A DNA stretch of 64,000 nt, from contig CP145422.1 of assembly GCA_036867785.1 (NCBI GenBank), forward strand, positions 372,001 to 436,000. Direction: 5' to 3'. Under the pieces are notes generated by a model. That model was not told where the DNA came from. It made no database searches and was given only the letters and a program-made list of their open reading frames with translations. The first letter of the stretch is position 1. Every line of letters starts with the position of its first letter. Both the position numbers and the translations under genes were made by a program. The DNA is from Plasmodiophora brassicae. Taxonomy: Eukaryota > Endomyxa: Phytomyxea > Phytomyxea > Plasmodiophorida. Shown in pieces: positions 31,203 to 41,356 of this stretch.

Positions 31203-31319
31203 TGTGGCATATATTAGGGCTCATGCCATAGAGCAAGGGCGGCTCGGATTCCGGACTCCGTGAGCTGTGGTCGAGGCTAGATAAACAGACTGCATATTGC
31301 CTAGCCGGAATACGACACA
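31203..31319 (+). repeat. 5' LTR of the chromovirus
   Basis: 117 bp, tgtggcatat to atacgacaca, identical to the copy at 36754-36870. The following bases (gtgatcactgtagtcac) should hold the primer-binding site, but I cannot match them to a particular tRNA. Confidence 0.92.
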
Positions 31320-31348
31320 GTGATCACTGTAGTCACGTACGAAGGTCG

Positions 31349-34300
31349 ATGGCTGCAGGGGCGACGCGCGAATCGGTGTCGATGATCGACGAGGACTTGA
31401 CTGAGGTTACAGCGCGACTAGACGCGCTGCAGCCGGTGGTCGAGAGCGGTGACGAAGACCATTCGGTCTACGAATACCCGGATGAACAGTCGGGACTGCC
31501 AGACGGCAACAGCGCTGTCGACGCAGCCCGCATCGCCAGCATAGCCAAGGTGGACAAGGCGGCCAAGGCCCCTGAACTCAGGCTATGTGATGGTAAAAGC
31601 ATCAACAAGTGGTTTGATGCTCTGAAGCGACACACAGAGTACCTTAACAGATTGGGCGTACTCCGGAGTCGTGCACCGCTTCGGGAAATGATCGACGAGG
31701 ATCTGCTACCAGTTCTCCTACGCAGCGCGGGTGAACTTCACTGGACCTCGGAAGACGTTCCCGATGACGTTATCGAGCGGATGCTACGTGGCTGGCAGAT
31801 GGCCCAGGCGCCTGCTCAGAGCGGATCATACTGGACGTACTTCGACTCTCTGCGCATGAACAAAAGCATCCAAGATGCTAGGGCGCGGGTGCTCGACTAT
31901 GGTCGACAGCTGGTGAAGATCGTCAAGGACCGTAACCTTGGGGAAATCTTCTCGGGGGAGCAGGGACTCAAGAAGAAGGTCGACATCCTCATGCAGGGAA
32001 TCTACCCCCCTGAGCTCAAGACGCGCATGAAGGAGCTGCTGGAAACGACTGAGAAGCACCTCAAGTCGGATCCGGACGCGTTCTTCAAGCGTCTTGAGGA
32101 GAAAGCTATTGCTTTCGACGAGGTGCGGCGTGCACAGAGCATGTCCCGTTTCGATGGTGCATCGCGACAGACTGCGATCGCGCCACGCAGCGCCCTCACC
32201 ATCCCCAAGAAGAGGAAGGAGAAGGAGCAGCCCATGCCGGCGGAGGAACAAGCCCTCAAGAAGCTGAAGCGTGGCAAAGAGGAAGGCGAATTGCCCCAAT
32301 GCTGGTTCTGCAAGGGCGAGCACCGCCTAAGGCAGTGTCCCAAAGCGACCGATGACCAGAAGGAGCGCATCGTCAAGAAGCTGCGAGAGGCGCGCGAAGC
32401 GCGCAAGGAGGCGCGCCCCAGCAGCAGCAGCAATGCCAATAAACCGCAGGATGGCGGCTACATGCGAGTGTCGAAAGTAGACACCCGATTAGAAAGTAGC
32501 GCTGAGCGGCATGGCGACAACCAGATCGTAGTTGGCGTAGGAAAAACAGACGGCAAGTGGCCGGGCATCCTTGACAGTGGAGCGGAGCGCACGCTGATAC
32601 CGATGTCGATGGCCATGCGAATTGCCGAATTGGATCCAAACACAGACATGAGAGAACTGGAAGCACCGGTAACACTGATTCTAGCCGACAGTGAGCAAGC
32701 AATTGGGAAAGCCACCCACGAAATCAAAGTGGACTTGTCGCTGCAGACACGTGCTGGGAAGCTGCAGATTCCCAAGCACACCTGTCTTGTATGGGATGTG
32801 CCGGCAGAACATATCTACTTGGGTCTCGATTTGCTTGAGGACCTTGGAATAGATCCAGCCTCAGCTCTGGAGCATTTGATCGCATATCAGCAAGCAACCA
32901 GCGACAACGAATCGCTAACTGATGATCAGATGTACGAAGATGTTGAAATAGGAGACATCATTCCAGAGGACATACGTGAAGGCATCAGAGAAGCGATCGG
33001 CCGATCCATCAGCAATGGGCTTCCACGACGGTGGAGAAGAAAGCTCACGAAGTTAGCCTTCAGGTATTGGAACGTATTTCGAACTAAGCTGGGACCCGAC
33101 CCGCCGGCGAAGGTAGCGCCTTTCAGGACAAAGCTGAAGGTCAACGCTCGCAAAGTGCGATGTAAGGCGAGGCGGTACAGCAAGGAACAGAGCGAGTTCC
33201 TACAGCAGTTCGTGAATCTGTTGGAGAAATATGGGCTTATCTACGAGAACCCCAACGCTGAATGGGCATCGCCTGTTGTGGTTGTACGAAAGCCTGGCAA
33301 CAGAGGATGGAGAATGTGTGTTGACTTACGGGAGGTCAATGCCATGTGTGAGGCAACTGCTTGGCCAATGCCGTTTCTGGAAGCCATTGTACAGCACCTA
33401 GCCGGGTCGAAGTACTGGTTCAGCCTTGACGCATTCAAGGGGTTTTGGCTAATGCCACTGGCCGAAGAGTGCCAGGAGCTCTTCTCATTCATGACAGATA
33501 GGGGAGTTTACACACCAACACGATCGATGCAGGGTGCGCTAAACTCGTCGCCACAATTCCAGGGCAGCATCACAGGAATCTTCAAGGAGCTCCTGATGCG
33601 TGCCATCATTATCTGGATTGACGACATTCTCGGTCATGCAGCCACTGAGGAGGAATGGTACAGTGTATTAGAAAGGACACTGCAGTTGGCCGACAAGCAC
33701 AACCTGAAATTCAACATTGCGAAATGTGAATTCTTCCAGAGGGAGGCGAAGTTCGGGGGACGCATATTCACGCCTGAAGGGGTGTCGCATGACCCAGACA
33801 GAATTCGGACGTTGCAACAGATGCAATATCCCAGAACCGCAGCGGATCTGCAGCAATTCTTGAATGCGGCTCAGTGGATGAGCAGGTCCATCCCCGAATT
33901 CAGCAGAATCGCCCTTCCTTTGCAGCAGATCTTTGAGAAGGCCATGAAGAACCAACCTATGCGCACAAAGTCAGTCGCGCAAGGCGTTCAACTGAGGAAA
34001 CATGGTTGGGGTCAAACCGAGGAGAAGGCGTTTGACGAGCTCAAAGAAATCATTGGGCGGAACACGCAGTTGAACTATCCACGCCAGGACAGGATTCAGT
34101 GTGTGTTTTCGGATGCGAGCAAATTCCACAGGGCCGGCATGGTCACGCAGATACCCATGGAAGATGCAGATCTACCAATATGGGAGGCGCGACATGAACC
34201 GCTGGGCTTCTCGGGACACAGATTCGCAGGTAGCGAATTGAATTGGGCAACCGTTGACAAGGAAGCCAGCGGGCTGCTCGATGTCATCGAGAAACTGGAT

Positions 34301-36445
34301 TATTTGCTGCAGACGGGGAAGCCATTCCGCCTGTACACAGACCATAAGAATCTCCAGCACATATATGACCCACGGAAGTGTACCCAACCGACTGCCGAGC
34401 GCTTAGAACGATGGGGCATGAAGTTGAGGAAGTACAACTTCGAAATATACCACATTCCGGGGATCAAGAATGTGTGGACCGACCTTCAGACGAGGTGGGG
34501 TGTGGACGCCAACACACGGGGAGAACACGATCTTGAGGAGCAAGCCCTCACTGGCCGAGTGAAACCGGAAGATTGTGTGAACGTCTTCAGGATCATTCAA
34601 GTGCAGAGTATCCGGGATGACCAGAACGATCAGCCTGCGGCTGTGGGTAGTATCCGGGCCTCGCCTGCGGCTATGCACAGTATCCGGGAGGATCGGGATG
34701 GGCAATCTGGTCAGGATGGTCAGCCTGCGGCTGCGTGCAGTATCCGGGCTTCGCCTGCGGCTGTACACAGTATCCGGGAGGATCAGAATGATCAGCCTGC
34801 GGCTATGCATGCTAGTGAAGCAGCGAATTGGGAAAGTGCAAGTGGCAGATTCAGGGTCCAGCCGACACTGAATGACAAGCTAACCTGGCCGACAGTCGCA
34901 GAGATTGTGCGTCAACAGGATGAGCTACTGGCAGAGGATGAGAAGACTGGACTGACGAGAAACGCAGAGGGACTCTGGGTCAACAGTCAGGGACAAGCGA
35001 TCATTCCACACGCCGACACTGACCTTAGAGTAAGGTTGACAGTGATCGCGCATGCTGGTGGACTAGCCCACAACGGAATGAACGTGACGACCAACATCCT
35101 ACAGGAGCAGTTCTACTGGAAGGGAATGAGAAACGACGTGGAGCGCATTTGCAAAGGATGCTTACATTGTCTCCCAACCAGAGGAGGGAACATCATCCAC
35201 AGGCCATTGGGGAAGGCGTGTCATGCAACAGCACCGGGACAGGTCGTACACATGGATTTCTTGTACATCATGCCGACCAAACAGCAGGCCGCCCATGATT
35301 TCAAGTGGGTCCTAGTACTCAAAGACGACTTCTCGGGTCTGGTGCATCTGGTACCTGCAGCGGTGCCAGACACGTTAGTAACCGTGCAGACCCTAATGGA
35401 ATGGAGTTCAAAATCCGGCACGCCCGACATACTGGTGTCCGACCAGGCAGCGTACTTCATGTCGGAACTCATGCGGGAGTACAACAAGCTGTGCGGTGTC
35501 GAGCAGCACTGGACAACAGCATGGACTCACTTTCCAAATGGAACTGTAGAAGTTGTCAATAAGCACATATTGGCATTGTTCCGAGCAATCTGTTCTCACC
35601 TGAGGTGGCAGAAAGAGGAGTGGCCGTGGCTGCTCAAACTCGTTGAGTATACACTCAACCACCGTCCTCAGAAGAGACTAGGATGGCGAGCGCCAATCAC
35701 AGTCCACACCGGCAGGAAGAACGACACACCATTGAACAGAATTCAATGTGTGCGGCATCTGACCGGAGAGCTCGTGCGGCAGAAACCATTGGCAACTGAG
35801 GAAATCGTCAAGTTGACGGATGAACTCATTGATGCATTAGTGATGATGCACAAGGAAGTTGCCGAGGGAACAGAAGCCGAGAGAAGCAACCGAAGACAGA
35901 AAACTTCAGAAAGCAGACTGAAGATTAACTTCGGGTTGGGCGATTATGTCCTGATCAGCAAGGAGCTGGTACGGGCTGGCGAAAAATTGTTTCTGAAATG
36001 GAAAGGCCCATATCAGATTATCAATGCTGAACGTGGATACGTATTCGAAGTGAAGAACCTGGTCAATGGTGACACCCGAATCGTACACGGAAGCAGAATG
36101 CGGCTATACGCGGACAGCAACCTCAACCTGACCGAAGAACTCAAAGCACAAATCGCGTATGACAACTCCACATGGGAGATAGACGGCATCAGCGACGCGA
36201 GAGTCAACAACAGCAACCAAACTGTGGAGCTACTGGTGCGATGGCGAGGATTCAGTGACGATGAAGCATTGTGGGAGCCGGCGCAAGTGATAATTGAGGA
36301 CGCCCCATCGATGGTCAAAGAATTCATCAGCGAGAACCCACAACACGCACTGGTGGAACAGTTAGCGAACATGCTGGGTGACGAAAAGCAAGCCAAGAAC
36401 ACGAAGCGGCGCAGGGGCGCGAACGGCCAGCGGCGCAGGTCGTGA
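31349..36445 (+). CDS. Chromovirus gag-pol polyprotein
   Basis: 1698 residues in one frame. Order along the protein: a gag-like helical region (about 60-270), a CCHC-type knuckle CWFCKGEHRLRQC (about 325), an aspartic protease with ILDSGAER (about 410), a reverse transcriptase with the catalytic pair in IWIDDILGH (about 755), RNase H beginning near VFSDASKFHRAG (about 920), a repetitive linker, an integrase with its HHCC finger (HAGGLAHNGMN, CKGCLHC) and DDE core, and a C-terminal chromodomain (VELLVRWRGFSDDEALWEPA). Chromodomains of this class steer integration to heterochromatin in known chromoviruses. Fused gag-pol in a single frame is known in several chromovirus lineages. Confidence 0.93.
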   Translation: MAAGATRESVSMIDEDLTEVTARLDALQPVVESGDEDHSVYEYPDEQSGLPDGNSAVDAARIASIAKVDKAAKAPELRLCDGKSINKWFDALKRHTEYLNRLGVLRSRAPLREMIDEDLLPVLLRSAGELHWTSEDVPDDVIERMLRGWQMAQAPAQSGSYWTYFDSLRMNKSIQDARARVLDYGRQLVKIVKDRNLGEIFSGEQGLKKKVDILMQGIYPPELKTRMKELLETTEKHLKSDPDAFFKRLEEKAIAFDEVRRAQSMSRFDGASRQTAIAPRSALTIPKKRKEKEQPMPAEEQALKKLKRGKEEGELPQCWFCKGEHRLRQCPKATDDQKERIVKKLREAREARKEARPSSSSNANKPQDGGYMRVSKVDTRLESSAERHGDNQIVVGVGKTDGKWPGILDSGAERTLIPMSMAMRIAELDPNTDMRELEAPVTLILADSEQAIGKATHEIKVDLSLQTRAGKLQIPKHTCLVWDVPAEHIYLGLDLLEDLGIDPASALEHLIAYQQATSDNESLTDDQMYEDVEIGDIIPEDIREGIREAIGRSISNGLPRRWRRKLTKLAFRYWNVFRTKLGPDPPAKVAPFRTKLKVNARKVRCKARRYSKEQSEFLQQFVNLLEKYGLIYENPNAEWASPVVVVRKPGNRGWRMCVDLREVNAMCEATAWPMPFLEAIVQHLAGSKYWFSLDAFKGFWLMPLAEECQELFSFMTDRGVYTPTRSMQGALNSSPQFQGSITGIFKELLMRAIIIWIDDILGHAATEEEWYSVLERTLQLADKHNLKFNIAKCEFFQREAKFGGRIFTPEGVSHDPDRIRTLQQMQYPRTAADLQQFLNAAQWMSRSIPEFSRIALPLQQIFEKAMKNQPMRTKSVAQGVQLRKHGWGQTEEKAFDELKEIIGRNTQLNYPRQDRIQCVFSDASKFHRAGMVTQIPMEDADLPIWEARHEPLGFSGHRFAGSELNWATVDKEASGLLDVIEKLDYLLQTGKPFRLYTDHKNLQHIYDPRKCTQPTAERLERWGMKLRKYNFEIYHIPGIKNVWTDLQTRWGVDANTRGEHDLEEQALTGRVKPEDCVNVFRIIQVQSIRDDQNDQPAAVGSIRASPAAMHSIREDRDGQSGQDGQPAAACSIRASPAAVHSIREDQNDQPAAMHASEAANWESASGRFRVQPTLNDKLTWPTVAEIVRQQDELLAEDEKTGLTRNAEGLWVNSQGQAIIPHADTDLRVRLTVIAHAGGLAHNGMNVTTNILQEQFYWKGMRNDVERICKGCLHCLPTRGGNIIHRPLGKACHATAPGQVVHMDFLYIMPTKQQAAHDFKWVLVLKDDFSGLVHLVPAAVPDTLVTVQTLMEWSSKSGTPDILVSDQAAYFMSELMREYNKLCGVEQHWTTAWTHFPNGTVEVVNKHILALFRAICSHLRWQKEEWPWLLKLVEYTLNHRPQKRLGWRAPITVHTGRKNDTPLNRIQCVRHLTGELVRQKPLATEEIVKLTDELIDALVMMHKEVAEGTEAERSNRRQKTSESRLKINFGLGDYVLISKELVRAGEKLFLKWKGPYQIINAERGYVFEVKNLVNGDTRIVHGSRMRLYADSNLNLTEELKAQIAYDNSTWEIDGISDARVNNSNQTVELLVRWRGFSDDEALWEPAQVIIEDAPSMVKEFISENPQHALVEQLANMLGDEKQAKNTKRRRGANGQRRRS

Positions 36446-36753
36446 ATGCACGTGGAGGCATGGGAAGGACGACTGGGTTTTTAGACGTGGTTTTAGCGGG
36501 TGCGAGCCTCGCAGTACCTTGGGCAAGCCGCTCATGGTCTCAGGGCCGGCCGGTCGTCATCGCGAAGAGCGCCAGCGACGACAGGTGTCCCGTCACAGCC
36601 ATGACGGGACTGGGGAAAACATAACCCACGGTGAATGATTTCCACGGCATTTTTGACAGTGCGGTCGCCCATGAGGAGTGCAACGAAGCAGATCTACTCT
36701 GGACAACAGGCTCAAGTCAAGGATCCGGGGGGCACTTCTGTGAAGGAGGGGAG

Positions 36754-36870
36754 TGTGGCATATATTAGGGCTCATGCCATAGAGCAAGGGCGGCTCGGAT
36801 TCCGGACTCCGTGAGCTGTGGTCGAGGCTAGATAAACAGACTGCATATTGCCTAGCCGGAATACGACACA
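36754..36870 (+). repeat. 3' LTR of the chromovirus
   Basis: 117 bp identical to the 5' LTR. The segment between the end of the coding frame (36445) and this LTR is a noncoding 3' region of about 300 bp ending in the purine tract. Confidence 0.92.
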
Positions 36871-37565
36871 CTTTCCCAAGAAACGGATCCCGCAGAAGAT
36901 GGCAGGTAGAGTAAACAGGCGATGTGAGTTGCACCGATGCCTTTGTAAAATGACCCACTGACGGAAGCTCCAGGAGGGCAACCTTCAGTTCTGGCTGCCA
37001 GGCAGCTACCCCACAATCTAAAAATATCCCAGGCGGAGAGTTCGCTGAGGAATTCGCCAAGGAGTTCACTACGGACGTATCCCCGAGCACTCGGTGGACC
37101 TAGCAACCACAGGTGAAGGATTTCCACATCGTTTTGAATCGAAAGCGGCAGTAGTGCGTGCTGCTACATGAGGCGTATCTTCCGGTTCTCTGAACATTAT
37201 CGGTTGGTAAGCCCTCCGAAATCCGCTGCTGGACATGCACTCTGCAGTGGCGGCCCAGTTGCGTTCGGGCAAACACGAGCGCAAGAACGTGGCTCATATG
37301 CCTACAGATTGCCATTGGAGACAGACCCAAGGACGGGGGATTGATGATAGCGACCAGCGTTGACGGTGAGGGCAACACCTGCTGCTGTCGCGGGTGGCAG
37401 CATATGGGAGTTGACGCCGTCCATAATTCGCTGAAGAGGGCAGCCTGTGAGTTGGCGGCCGCGGCAGCAGGCGCAGCAGCAGGTAAGTTTATTGTACCTT
37501 GTGCTATGTTCAGGTGTTGGTACGTCGGGTGGTGCCACGCAGTCCGTCACGGACTCCGTGGTCTA
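36871..37565. other. No gene seen
   Basis: About 695 bp between the 3' LTR and the RPA43-like gene. It does not continue the kinase-array unit. Several short open frames on both strands show nothing recognisable. Confidence 0.5.
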
Positions 37566-38260
37566 ATGGGAAACCTGCAGGAGGATAAGGTTCTTTTGAA
37601 TGTAGCCATCCCACCGGCGTTGCTCTCGCAGCCGAAGCTCTCTGCACAAGTCGCTCTCAACGATCTACTTCTGACGTAAGTCTGCTCGTCTTCGTATGCG
37701 TGGCCTCTGCCACTGAGCTCAACAATTAGCTACGTCCCTGATCTGTCCGGCATTGTCCTCGCGTATTCCGACGTCAAGTTTACGCTGCGATTCGGCCGCA
37801 TCGTCTACGATTCGCCCATCATCAAGGCTCGTGCACAGGCGAAGCTTCTAGTTTGCCGCATATCGCTAGGGGAATCAATCCGTATGTCTGAATCATTGCT
37901 GCCTGGTTACTCTTTTCCTAACTGATCATGTCGGCCCTATACTCAGCCTGTGTCGTTTCGCAATCCACGTCCGAGTTCCTTGGCCTTCTGTTCCTCGACA
38001 TCTTCCATGTGTCGGTCCCGGCGAGAAACATTCACGGCGCTACGTTCTCGGATGGTTTCTGGAGACACAACGGGAACCCGATCGACATCGGTGCGCCTCT
38101 GAGCGTCGGCGTCGTCTCCATTGCTAACGTCAGTAACCATCTGGTCATCGATGGCCAAATTGAACTTACGACCGGCGACAAACGACCGTCGGAACACGCG
38201 CCACCATCGTCGCCGCCTGCGAAGAAGAAGCGCCGGAAGCAGAGTCGCGACCAGAATTGA
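37566..38260 (+). CDS. RPA43: RNA polymerase I subunit RPA43-like (RPB7/RPC25 family)
   Basis: The stalk subunit of Pol I, of the family that includes RPB7 and RPC25. Three exons (37566-37675, 37730-37881, 37947-38260) with introns of 54 and 65 bp give 191 residues. The N-terminal tip domain shows VLLNVAIPPALLSQP and LLLTYVPDLSGIVLAYSDVK, a family signature, then FGRIVYDSPII. The C-terminal OB-like part contains LLFLDIFHVSVPARNI and NHLVIDGQIE. The tail PPAKKKRRKQ is a likely nuclear signal. It is shorter than yeast RPA43 (326 residues), mostly in the tail. The first in-frame ATG that gives the conserved start is at 37566. The gene ends 20 bp from the convergent GNAT gene. Confidence 0.75.
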
Positions 38261-38280
38261 TTTTATACAGCGTTGACGAG

Positions 38281-38829
38281 TTATCGTTCCAATATACGCG
38301 CCAGCATTGTCGCGTCGTAGTATCGCCCGAATCGGTACCCGTACCGCTTCATCACGCCTTCGACCTCGAACCCATTGGCCATCAGAGCCCGCGATGACGC
38401 AACGTTGTCCGTCGCCACAACAGCGAAGACACGCGTTACCCCAGCGGGAATATAATGGGTCATGAAGGCGCCGATTGTCGCCGTTATAATGCCACGTCTC
38501 CAATAGGGACGTCCGAGCCAGTACCCAATCTCGGCAGCGTGCGAATCGATGTCATTCAGCGGGCCTCGTTTCAGCCCGATCGCGCCAATGGCTTCCTCGG
38601 CCCCGTCAGCCGTTACGCGAACAACGGCCCTGGAGAATTCCGGATCGCGCTGAACGATGTCGAAGAAGACGCGCGCGGATTCGGGCGTGTACGGCCATGG
38701 GAACCCAGCGCGCATGTATCGCGCCACATTCTCGTCGTTGGCGTGCCGAACCAGACTGTCGGCATCCGTCTCCCGACGCCAATCCCGCAGCACGTACCGG
38801 GCATCGTCGTCCACCTTCACGTCGAACAT
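38281..38829 (-). CDS. GNAT-family N-acetyltransferase (RimJ/RimL-like)
   Basis: An intronless 182-residue protein, a full single GNAT domain that transfers acetyl from acetyl-CoA to an amine. Visible pattern: LRDWRRETDADSLVRHANDE (strand 1 and helices 1-2), FPWPYTPESARVFFD, AIGAIGLKRG (strand 4), AAEIGYWLGRPYWRRGIITA (the acetyl-CoA-binding motif A, here Q/R-x-x-G as R-R-G-I), VFAVVATDNVASSRALMANG and FEVEGVMKRYGYRFGRYYDA. This is the RimJ/RimL subfamily, typical of bacterial and fungal ribosomal-protein or small-molecule acetyltransferases. The substrate cannot be told. Lack of introns and the bacterial-like family make lateral origin possible but unproven. Confidence 0.88.
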   Translation of the reverse strand: MFDVKVDDDARYVLRDWRRETDADSLVRHANDENVARYMRAGFPWPYTPESARVFFDIVQRDPEFSRAVVRVTADGAEEAIGAIGLKRGPLNDIDSHAAEIGYWLGRPYWRRGIITATIGAFMTHYIPAGVTRVFAVVATDNVASSRALMANGFEVEGVMKRYGYRFGRYYDATMLARILER

Positions 38830-39099
38830 CGATTAGTCCCCAAAACCACTGCCAGGCGCCGAAGATAGCAACTGGGGCGTGAACGTTCCAGACGCAACCG
38901 GCGCCCCTGCCGTGTGTGTTTCGCTTTCGACTACCTGCGCTGAAGTTGGTTCGCGCTACGTCCTCATGCAGCCGCCGCATGATGCAATGTGTTGATAATA
39001 TGTTCATCTGCGGGCGCCGATATTCGCGCGTCAGCCTCGAGGGAGAAGTAATTCGAAACATATATTGCATTATCATGGAGGCGCCTCTGAACGCGGAGT

Positions 39100-39747
39100 T
39101 CACCACATCGGGAACCATTTCGTAATTGCCGCTACGACAGAAGATCGATTTCGGTTGTGGGCCGGGAGTGGGTCCGCTGGGGCGGGACGTGCGACAGTAT
39201 TCGCCCCATCGGACGCTTCAGACGTACTGGGAGGCGACGCCTTGGCTTTCTGTCCAGGAGCTTCATCAAAGCAGATGTACACTCGTTGAGAATTCATCAC
39301 GACATTCAAGCGTTTCGAGTACTCGGTGAGCGTCAGCCTATGGACAGCAACTGGCTTGGAACGCAAATCATACGATGTTCGCGGGCTCAGTACACCGTGT
39401 GGAAAAGGCCATCTTGTAGCGCTGACTGTCAGGCTAATCCAAGGGCCTCCGACGTCGAAGTCCAGCACCAAGGCCCCAATATAGATAATGAAGCCGTCCG
39501 GATCGCCGATGTTAATGTCAATAACATCCCCGGGTTTGGAAGTTCGAACAGCCAGGGGCGCCTTTGGGGTGCTGAATATTGTCGCGTTGGTAACCCTGAC
39601 TGATCCGAACGCAAGGCGATGATCCCATTGATGGAATTCCGTGACACTGGGCAGGTCGGTTTCTATGTGGAATGGCCTGCATGCAGCGTCCGTCCACAGA
39701 AGAACGTGAACGGTGGCAACGAGCATCACCATGCGTGCGACGTCCAT
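39100..39747 (-). CDS. Secreted protein, second member of the family at 7714-8433
   Basis: The ATG at 39747 starts MDVARMVMLVATVHVLLWTD, a signal peptide; in-frame codons before it lack an ATG. The mature protein is about 190 residues. Shared blocks with the first member are listed there, and similarity spans about 150 residues without large gaps. Distinct here: a KPGDVIDINIGDPDGFIIYI core and a C-terminal tail rich in Ser, Ala and Pro that is unlike the first member's. No introns, one cysteine near the cleavage site and one late. Function unknown. Clear divergence with conserved architecture suggests an old secreted family under changing selection. Confidence 0.7.
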   Translation of the reverse strand: MDVARMVMLVATVHVLLWTDAACRPFHIETDLPSVTEFHQWDHRLAFGSVRVTNATIFSTPKAPLAVRTSKPGDVIDINIGDPDGFIIYIGALVLDFDVGGPWISLTVSATRWPFPHGVLSPRTSYDLRSKPVAVHRLTLTEYSKRLNVVMNSQRVYICFDEAPGQKAKASPPSTSEASDGANTVARPAPADPLPAHNRNRSSVVAAITKWFPMW

Positions 39748-40135
39748 ACTGTCCAGTTTGAGCGCCCGACGCAATCTTGTCTTGACTGACCTCGTGAGCG
39801 TAATATCGCGACTGACGATCGCGCCCGTCGACCGCCCGCAATGGCCGAGCTGATGCCGACGCGCCGTTTTGGTGACCCTCCTATAAATAGGCCAGGTGGG
39901 CAGCTCACGAAGGCACCCTACCCGTCACCCCGGGAACTCGCGGTACCCTATGAATCGTCGACCGGCCACACGGATGGCTCCGCAGGATGCCGACTGCCCG
40001 CCTGGGTGCGACGGGTGGCCGCCGGCGACCCGCTTGGCGGCCTGCTGCTACTGGGTGGGTCCAGCCCGCCACCATGCGTGACGCGTGACAACAACTGCGT
40101 GATCACGGCCGGTTCGGCCACCGATGATTTTCGAA
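39748..40135. other. Upstream region with TATA candidate
   Basis: cctataaatagg (about 39881-39892) lies about 140 bp upstream of the secreted-protein ATG, the same spacing as the TATA candidate of its paralogue. A 20-bp word, gacaacaactgcgtgatcac (40087-40106), recurs exactly near 48182. No coding sequence is supported. Confidence 0.45.
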
Positions 40136-41149
40136 CTACAGTGCAAGGGAGGTGTTCAAGTCGTCGTTCGCAGCAGCCGCGCCACCGTTACCCGACATGG
40201 ATGTTCGCTGAGAGTGATCACCCTCCATGTTGTCCGTTGTTTCCATGGCTCCTGGAACTGGTGCTGCATCAATCATCGCTTCCAGCCGATTCATTTCCAA
40301 CTGTTTCTTTTGCAACTGGATACGCGCATCAATAAGCGCCTGCTGTCGCTGGAGGTGCAGGTACCCCATTGATTCGGCAGACGGTTCGCCACCACTCACA
40401 AACAGCTGCAGATTGAGATTGTCGCGCGCGACTGCTGCCCTCTGGCGTGCGATCTCGTTCTTGGTTTCATAAGCCTTGCCAATCTTGATGAGGCATTCAC
40501 GAATATCACGATCCGGATCAGCATTAGCGTCGTCCTTCCCGTACTTTTATCCTTTTCGCCTTCTTTTTGCCGACAGTCGGGCGCTGGGACATCGCCAATG
40601 AGCTCGTTGATCCTCCCGTGTCGCCGGATTCGGCAGCCTCATTGACTGGATGATCATCAAGCAGCAGCGCTCGCTTCATGGTCGGCGTCAGGCGTGACGT
40701 GTCCACAGAGAACTTCGGGAGACTGCGAACCTCCGCCCATGGCAGTTCAAACATGAACCGCTTCTTGCCGCTGCCCTCGTAGTAGTAATTCTTCGCAAGT
40801 TCAGTATAGTTGTCCAAATTCCAGCCCGAGTGCTCCTCGCTCAAGGCCTTCTGCATGCATCCGACAAATTTATTGATGCTCTTCTGGATGGCGTTCAGCC
40901 ATCTGGAACGGATGCTTTCCCACGATCGCAGCTGCACAAAGTCGTCAGAGCCCTTAATCAGATCGTGAAACTGCTCGGCAACACGACGATAAAACGTTTC
41001 GCCGTCCTGGTCGGTCCCAACCGAGGCATCCGTTGAAATCGTCCTGTAGGCCCTGGCGATGAGGACGTCCTCGGCGTCGTGAAGTTCTTTGCTCCAGTCT
41101 GCTTCCCTCGACGACAAGCGGCTGTCGCCTCCGACGGGGTCCCGCTCAT
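40136..41149 (-). pseudogene. Harbinger MYB/SANT-like gene, frameshifted copy
   Basis: A fuller relative of the fragments at 332-905. The ATG at 41149 opens MSGTPSEATAACRRGKQTGA. The trihelix-like DNA-binding region reads EDVLIARAYRTISTD, TDQDGETFYRRVAEQFHDL and LRSWESIRSRWLNAIQK, with the spaced tryptophans of MYB/SANT helices. FMFELPWAEVRSLPKF follows, then a charged coiled-coil tail (LQRQQALIDARIQLQKKQLE). The frame changes twice, near 41075 and near 40550, so the gene is broken. In Harbinger elements this protein helps the transposase enter the nucleus and bind the ends. No transposase is seen beside it. Confidence 0.75.
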
Positions 41150-41204
41150 TTCGACTGCGCGGGGCGCTACCTATACTCCGTGACAGATCTGCTCAGATCT
41201 GTGG

Positions 41205-41330
41205 TCCCGTTTAAAGACTCTACCTAAACGGTTAGGTATAGGTACAACGGGTGGGGAACGAATTCATTATCAGTATCTCTAAATCTACGGAAAAATTTAG
41301 GTTTAGGTACAACGGGTGGAGATGCTCTAA
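41205..41330 (-). repeat. Putative Harbinger terminus with subterminal repeat
   Basis: ggtacaacgggtgg occurs twice, at about 41240 and 41306, each after a taggt-rich run. The outer copy ends gagatgctc followed by taa, which fits the 3-bp TTA/TAA target of PIF/Harbinger elements and a terminal sequence beginning gagcatctcc. The other end was not found, so the element is truncated. It stops about 30 bp before the start codon of the gene copy at 41357. Confidence 0.5.
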
Positions 41331-41356
41331 GTAGGAACATTTGGATGACGGCTTAA

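Larger units (their letters stand above)
31203..36870 (+). mobile_element. Ty3/Gypsy chromovirus, looks whole and young
   Basis: A 5668-bp LTR retrotransposon. Its 117-bp LTRs are very short and identical, starting TG and ending CA. A purine-rich tract (gaaggagggga) sits directly before the 3' LTR. One long reading frame encodes gag through integrase with a C-terminal chromodomain. Identical LTRs point to a recent insertion. No matching target-site duplication is visible (tttatt on the left, ctttcc on the right), so one flank may have been rearranged. It abuts the truncated end of the kinase array. Confidence 0.92.

Noticed and set aside
40087-40106. Exact 20-bp word shared with the region near 48182 as a mobile-element end
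   Set aside because: The match is isolated, with no inverted partner or target duplication; it may be chance or a small promoter remnant.
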